Source: Ehretia macrophylla
Lineage: Eukaryota > Streptophyta > Magnoliopsida > Boraginales > Ehretiaceae
Assembly (NCBI GenBank): GCA_037974665.1
Contig: CM075783.1
Span: 10,731,262 to 10,795,261 of the forward strand
Reading direction: 5' to 3'
Length of the DNA: 64,000 nucleotides
Numbering within the stretch: position 1 is the first letter of the stretch; each line of letters opens with the position of its first letter. Shown here piece by piece: positions 59,191-64,000 of the stretch. Under the pieces are notes generated by a model. The model did no database searches. It saw only the letters and a list, made by a program, of their open reading frames with translations, and had not been told where the DNA came from. The position numbers were made by a program, and so were the translations under genes.

Positions 59191-59792
59191 TGTTGATATA
59201 TGTCAATATCCACCTCTTCATAATAAGTATCGTTAATTATATGGTAGCATAAATTAATGATTCCGACTTAAACGTCGATAAGGTCAAAAGAGATCGCGAT
59301 GGCTACAAGAAAGAAGTTCGAAAATTTGGAATTACCTAAGATGACGTCAGGATGATACAATGCTAAAGTTAGCCAACTTGACCAAATGAAACTTCCTAGA
59401 AGTTGACTTGGATGCTAGCCACCCATGTGGTTAATTGTAGCCACCCATGTGATAAATATGGGTGGCTAATACTTTGAACATGGTTGGTAAAGCCAACCAA
59501 GATTGAAATGTTTGATAGGAAAGTCTCCTGTGGCGGGCTAGCTGAATTCTATAAATAGGCATGCATTAGTTCATCATTTTCATCCACAACACAACTCCAA
59601 ACACAATCCTAAGTTAGTCTTTCTTTCTTGTATTCTTCTTGTAAGTCCAGAAGCCATTGAAGCTCTAATCTTGAGAGCGCACGGTGGGACAATTATCTTG
59701 TAAGTGTTATATTGAATTGTTATAACGAGTAGTGTTGTCTTTCTACTTGATTGTTGTTAAGACGTTTCTGAGAAATTGGTTATATTCTTACA
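59191..59792 (+). repeat. 5' LTR of young copia element
   Basis: It begins TGTTGATATATGTC and ends TATTCTTACA before the primer site. A TATA box, CTATAAATAG, lies at 59549-59558, so transcription should start about 25-35 bases on, near 59580-59590. A GCCACCCATGTG word occurs twice near 59420-59450. Confidence 0.9.
59549..59558 (+). promoter_or_regulatory. LTR TATA box
   Basis: CTATAAATAG is a consensus plant TATA box, placed about 235 bases before the LTR end. Confidence 0.75.
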
Positions 59793-59805
59793 TGGTATCA
59801 AGAGC
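59793..59805 (+). promoter_or_regulatory. Primer binding site, tRNA-Met type
   Basis: TGGTATCAAGAGC directly follows the LTR's final CA. It resembles the initiator-Met site TGGTATCAGAGC with one extra A. Confidence 0.8.
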
Positions 59806-59851
59806 TTAAGGGGCTCTTGACAACAATCTTGTCTAATAAAGCTCAACAACT

Positions 59852-62800
59852 ATGACTACTCAAGGTGCTAGTTCTTCTTCTACCAGTTCTAGTTCCGGTT
59901 TAGTACCGACAATTCGTATCCGTCCCCCTACCTTCACGGAAGGAAAGCTTGATGGCACGAACTATCTTTTGTGGAAGTTCAAAATCACTACAGTTCTGGA
60001 CTCCTACGAACTCCTTGATACAGTGTTAGGCACAAATGCAGAACCAGTTGCAGTCCGTGCTGAAAATGACACAAAAAAGGTTACACCTCCAGATCCTCAG
60101 CTTGTCAAAGAATGGAGGAGACGAAATGCTGATGCACTTTGTGTAATTGTAACAAGTGTTCAGGATTATGTCCTTACTCTAATTCAACACACAACCAAGG
60201 CAACTGAAGCTTGGAACATACTGAGAAATCAGTATGAAACAAGGAACCAGACTCGCATTCAGAACTTGGAGAATCAGTTAGCTGCTGAGAGATTAAGTGA
60301 AGATGAAGCAGCTGAGTCATTTATCAGTAGGATGAAAAACCTACGTGATCAAATGGCTGCAGTTGGTATTGCCAAATCAACCGAGGAACTAGCTCGAAGG
60401 TGCATTAGAGTGTTGCCTCCAAAATTTGACGGCCTTGTGACAGCACTCAATACACAAGTTTGCATTCCTCCTTTGACGTTTGAAGAATTCACTGCCATGT
60501 TGATGGAGGAGGAGATGAGGCTGAGGAGCAGAGAAAATTAACTTGACTCTGCCTTTACAACTAAGGCGAGGAGTAACCAAGAAGAAAATAAGAAAGCAAA
60601 GAAGAAGACGTTCTCTAGATCGTGCTACTACTGCAATAAGAAAGGTCATGTTGTCAAAGATTGCAGGAAACGAATCCATGATGAGAGGAACGGAACTTTA
60701 AAACCAAATTGGAGAAATAAAGAATCTGCCAATACGGCTGAAACGGAAGTGCATCTGTTTACTGTAACAGATGTATCGGAGGAAACATGTACTAGCGCAC
60801 ATGTACATCAAACAAGTGCATGGGTGTTAGATAGTGGAGCTTCCCGACACATGACCAGCAAGAAGGAGTTATATGACTCCATAAAACCTCTACAAGAACC
60901 AATGAATGTTGTCGTGGGGAATAATGCGAGGTGTCCCGTTGAGGGCACTGGAACCATCTCGCTCGTGTCTCAAGATGAAGGAAGCAAGAAGCTGTCCAAC
61001 GTACTCTTTGTACCCCAGATCACCAGAAATTTGCTATCTGTAGCTGCTATTACAGATAATGATCTAGAAGTGCGGTTCAAGAAGACAGAAGCTTTGATTC
61101 TTGACAAGGATCAAAATATCGTAAGTAAAGGTATTCGCAAAAATAATCTTTACGAAATCAGCTCTCTTTCTGCTGTCGTGGATGCCAAAACAAGTCAACT
61201 TTGGCATGAAAGGTTCGGGCACATTTCCTATCTTGTGTTAAAGAAAATGCAAAAGAAGAAGATGGTGGCCGACTTGCCTTCAATTGAAGAAATTGAAGGA
61301 CCATGTGAAGCTTGTATGCTGGGCAAGCAACATAGACAGTCATTTCCCAAAGAGAGTCATAACCGATCAAAGGCTCCTCTAGAGTTGGTATATGCTGACC
61401 TCTGCGGAAAAATGACTACGACGGCGTTGGGAGGATCTTCCTACTTTATGTTGTTAGTCGACGATTATAGTAGGAAGATGTGGGTGTACTTCCTTCGGGA
61501 CAAGGCTGATGCTCTTGAAAAGTTTAAAGTGTGGCACAAACTTATGACAAATGAGAACACAACTCAGTTGAAGAAACTTCGTACCGATCGTGGGGGGGAA
61601 TTCTGTTCTACAGAGTTCACCAACTACTACAACAAGCTTGCGATTAAGTGCCAATTGACTGCTCCATACACACCACAACAAAATGGAGTTGTGGAACGAA
61701 GAAATCGAACAATTGTAGAAATGGCTCGATGCATGTTGAAAGGTGCTGGCCTACCTGACACATTCTGGGCTGAAGCAGTCAACACAGCGGTATACATCCT
61801 CAATCGGTGCTCAACCAGGGCACTCAACGATAAGACTCCTAATGAGGCTTATTATGGTATGAAACCTTCTATGTCTCATTTAAGAAAATTTGAGTGTGAG
61901 TGTTTTGTACACATTCCAAATGAAAATCGAAAGAAATTGGATAACAAGAGCAAGAAGGGCATTTTCTTGGGATATAGTGAAGAGTCTAAAGCATACAGAC
62001 TCTATGATGTAGAGGCCAAGAAAGTGATCATAAGCCGAGATGTGGTGTTTAATGAGCGACCACACTCGATGGAGGATAGCGGTCCTGCCATTTCGTCATC
62101 AACCGATGAAGTAATCCACCAAGTGCCTAAACAACGACCGTTGAACAATGAAGAAGTCTCTAATGATGAGGAGACTGAAGACTAACCTGTTGTACCCACA
62201 AGGAAGCCACAACCGAAGTGGCTCCAATAGCTCTTTGATGGAAGAAATCCAGGAGTTACTGATGATAGTCCACATCCTGATGGACTCAGACGATCAAAGA
62301 GAATAGAGGAGCAGAACAGATCAGGACAACAACTAGTAAACATGGCTTTGATGACCCAAATCATCAAGACGGTAAAAGAACCGGTAACTGTGGAGGAAGC
62401 CATGTCAGATCCAAATTGGATAGCAGCTATGCAAGCCGAGTATGATAGTATCATGAAAAATGATACTTGGGAGATCGTTGAAAAGCCACTGAACAGAAAA
62501 ATTATCGGCACCAAATGGATCTGGAAAGTGAAGTACAAGGTAGATGGAAGTCTTGAAAAATACAAGGCACGCCTTGTAGCACAAGGATTTTCGCAAGTCG
62601 AAGGTTTCGATGTATATGAAACCTTTGCTCCAACAGCAAAAATGTCAACAATCAGGCTAGTTGTTGCAGCTGCCGCGCATTATGAATGGATTGTACATCA
62701 AATGGATGTCAAGTTAGCTTTTCTTAATAGGCAACTTGAAGAAGAAGTCTACGTTGCACAACCCCCTGGCTTCCAAATACCAAGTGAAGAAGAAAAAGTC

Positions 62801-63901
62801 TGCAAATTGAAAAAGGCTTTATATGGGTTAAAACAAGCACCACGAGCTTGGTACAAATGTATAGACTCTTTCTTCTTGCAACATGGTTTCTGTAGAAGCA
62901 AATCAGAGGCCAACTTGTATGTTCTAAGTGAACAAGGAAAGAAGGTAATTGTAGTCCTATATGTGGATGATCTTGTAATCACTGGTGACCATGAAGATAA
63001 TATTCGGAAGACACAAGAATGGTTGAGCCAAGAATTTGAAATGACAAATCTTGGCCTTCTTCATTATTGCTTGGGAATCGAGGTATGGCAAAAATCTCAT
63101 ACTATCTTCATCTCGCAGCAACGATATGTTCGTGAGCTTCAGACTGCATTTGGTATGTCCGAGTGCAAACCAGTTGTCACCCCGATGGAAGTGAATACAA
63201 AGTTATCAATTGACGATCCTTCAGAACAAGTTAATAACAAGCTCTATAGAAGGTTGGTGGGAAGTTTAATCTTCCTTTGTAACACAAGACCTGATATTAG
63301 TTATGCTGTGGGAGTTCTCAGTCGGTTTTCAAATAAATCGAAACAAAGTCACCGGCAAGCAGGGATGCGGATCCTCAAATATCTCAAAGGCACGTTGGAG
63401 TATGGGATATCATACAAGTCTGGAGATACTTTATCTGGGTACTGTGACTCAGACTGGGCTGATGATATTGACTCAAGAAAATCTGTTACAGGTTACGTAT
63501 TCACATTCGGTGGTGGAGTCATCTCATGGGCTAGTAAGAAGCAACCCACCGTTGCACTTTTATCAACGGAGGCAGAATACAAGGCTGCTTGTGTAGCATC
63601 CTGTGAAGCTGTTTGGCTACGACGCATCATGACTGATATTGGCATTCCAATAGAGGAAGCAACAATGTTGAAATGTGACAGTCAGAGTTGTATAGCCATG
63701 TCAAAGAATCCGGTATTTCATGCTAGAACAAAACACATAGAGATTCAGTATCACTATGTGAGGGAACTGATCGAGGAAGGTAAAATCTACATGGAGTACT
63801 GCCCTACAAAAGATAATTGTGCAGATATCTTCACTAAAGCGTTAGGGAGCATCCAATTGAGCAAGCATCTTCAAACATTGGGTGTTGGCCCAATAGCTTA
63901 G
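59852..63901 (+). pseudogene. Copia gag-pol polyprotein, three stops
   Basis: One frame of about 1350 codons from ATG at 59852, about 45 bases after the primer site. Gag has NYLLWKFKI and an LIQHTTKATEAWNILRNQY core. The zinc knuckle CYYCNKKGHVVKDC is near 60625. Protease VLDSGASRHM is near 60826. Integrase has H...H (WHERFGHIS), CEACMLGK, the core aspartates (VYADLCG; LRTDRGGEF) and glutamate region NGVVERRNR. RT has WKVKYKVDGS, VKLAFLN and LYVDDLVITG (near 62956). RNase H has CDSDWADDIDSRKSVTGY, STEAEYKAA and CADIFTKAL. Stops are at 60539 (TAA), 62183 (TAA) and 62228 (TAG), each explained by a C-to-T change in a Gln codon. Apart from these it looks intact. Confidence 0.92.
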
Positions 63902-63918
63902 TCAACATGAGGTGAACA

Positions 63919-63929
63919 TTGAGGGGGGG
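63919..63929 (+). other. Polypurine tract of young copia element
   Basis: TTGAGGGGGGG precedes the TGTTGATAG of the 3' LTR. Confidence 0.8.
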
Positions 63930-64000
63930 TGTTGATAGATGTCAATATCCACCTCTTCATAATAAGTATCGTTAATTATATGGTAGCATAAATTAATGAT
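63930..64000 (+). repeat. 3' LTR of young copia element, partial
   Basis: It is identical to the first 71 bases of 59191-59792 except for one T-to-G difference at its ninth base. The rest lies beyond the window. Confidence 0.9.

Larger units (their letters stand above)
59191..64000 (+). mobile_element. Young Ty1/copia element, 3' LTR cut by window edge
   Basis: The element has a 602-bp 5' LTR, a Met-type primer site, a single-frame gag-pol of about 4.05 kb, a polypurine tract and the first 71 bases of the 3' LTR. Those 71 bases match the 5' LTR except for one. Three in-frame stops are the only damage seen in the reading frame. It is the least decayed element here. The right target duplication is outside the window. 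Confidence 0.92.

Overview
The window is nuclear DNA of a plant, probably a eudicot. It is AT-rich and made almost entirely of transposable elements: Ty1/copia and Ty3/gypsy (mostly Athila-like) LTR retrotransposons with plant-type primer sites (tRNA-Met and tRNA-Asp), LINE and SINE remnants, and several MITEs. I found no convincing host gene, rRNA, tRNA gene, CRISPR array or bacterial-style operon. The species cannot be named from this sequence.

Layout. 1-2557: a minus-strand SIRE-like copia element runs off the left edge (gag remnant, Met-type primer site, 1.39-kb 5' LTR). 2558-4700: decayed minus-strand gypsy pol (RT, RNase H, integrase). 4701-6181: an Athila-like LTR. 6185-9835: a coding-free, internally deleted Athila derivative with one full and one truncated LTR. 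9836-about 26250: a very decayed plus-strand copia element, split by a 12.1-kb Athila element at 12198-24289 that has both LTRs, a primer site, gag, pol, a third ORF and a polypurine tract. 26614-29916: a 3.3-kb unit with TG..CA ends and a 5-bp target duplication (GAAAC), best read as a solo LTR. 30026-52093: a three-layer nest. A 5'-truncated LINE (minus) holds a 21-kb copia element (plus, 30590-51545), which holds an 11-kb Athila element (minus, 37288-48363). A PIF/Harbinger-like MITE sits in the left copia LTR. All three layers have recognisable target duplications. 52094-59190: intergenic DNA with a foldback repeat, a tRNA-like SINE, a CACNNGTG-rich repeat, a hairpin-ended MITE and a long-TIR MULE-like MITE. 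59191-64000: a young, almost complete copia element whose 3' LTR is cut by the window edge.

How it works together. These are parasitic, mostly dead elements. The copia elements encode gag-protease-integrase-RT-RNase H in one frame, and the Athila elements gag-protease-RT-RNase H-integrase. Nearly all carry in-frame stops, most of which can be explained by C-to-T or G-to-A changes, as expected from decay of methylated cytosines. The order of events can be read from the nesting. The least decayed element is the one at 59191, with three stops and one mismatch in the 71 LTR bases that can be compared.

No clearly new biological system was found. The best leads are a pair of leader hairpins with a compensatory base-pair change (33140-33172 and 33245-33276), a hairpin array inside an Athila LTR, and the third ORF of the 12198 Athila element with an exon-like, splice-donor-bearing sequence upstream of it.
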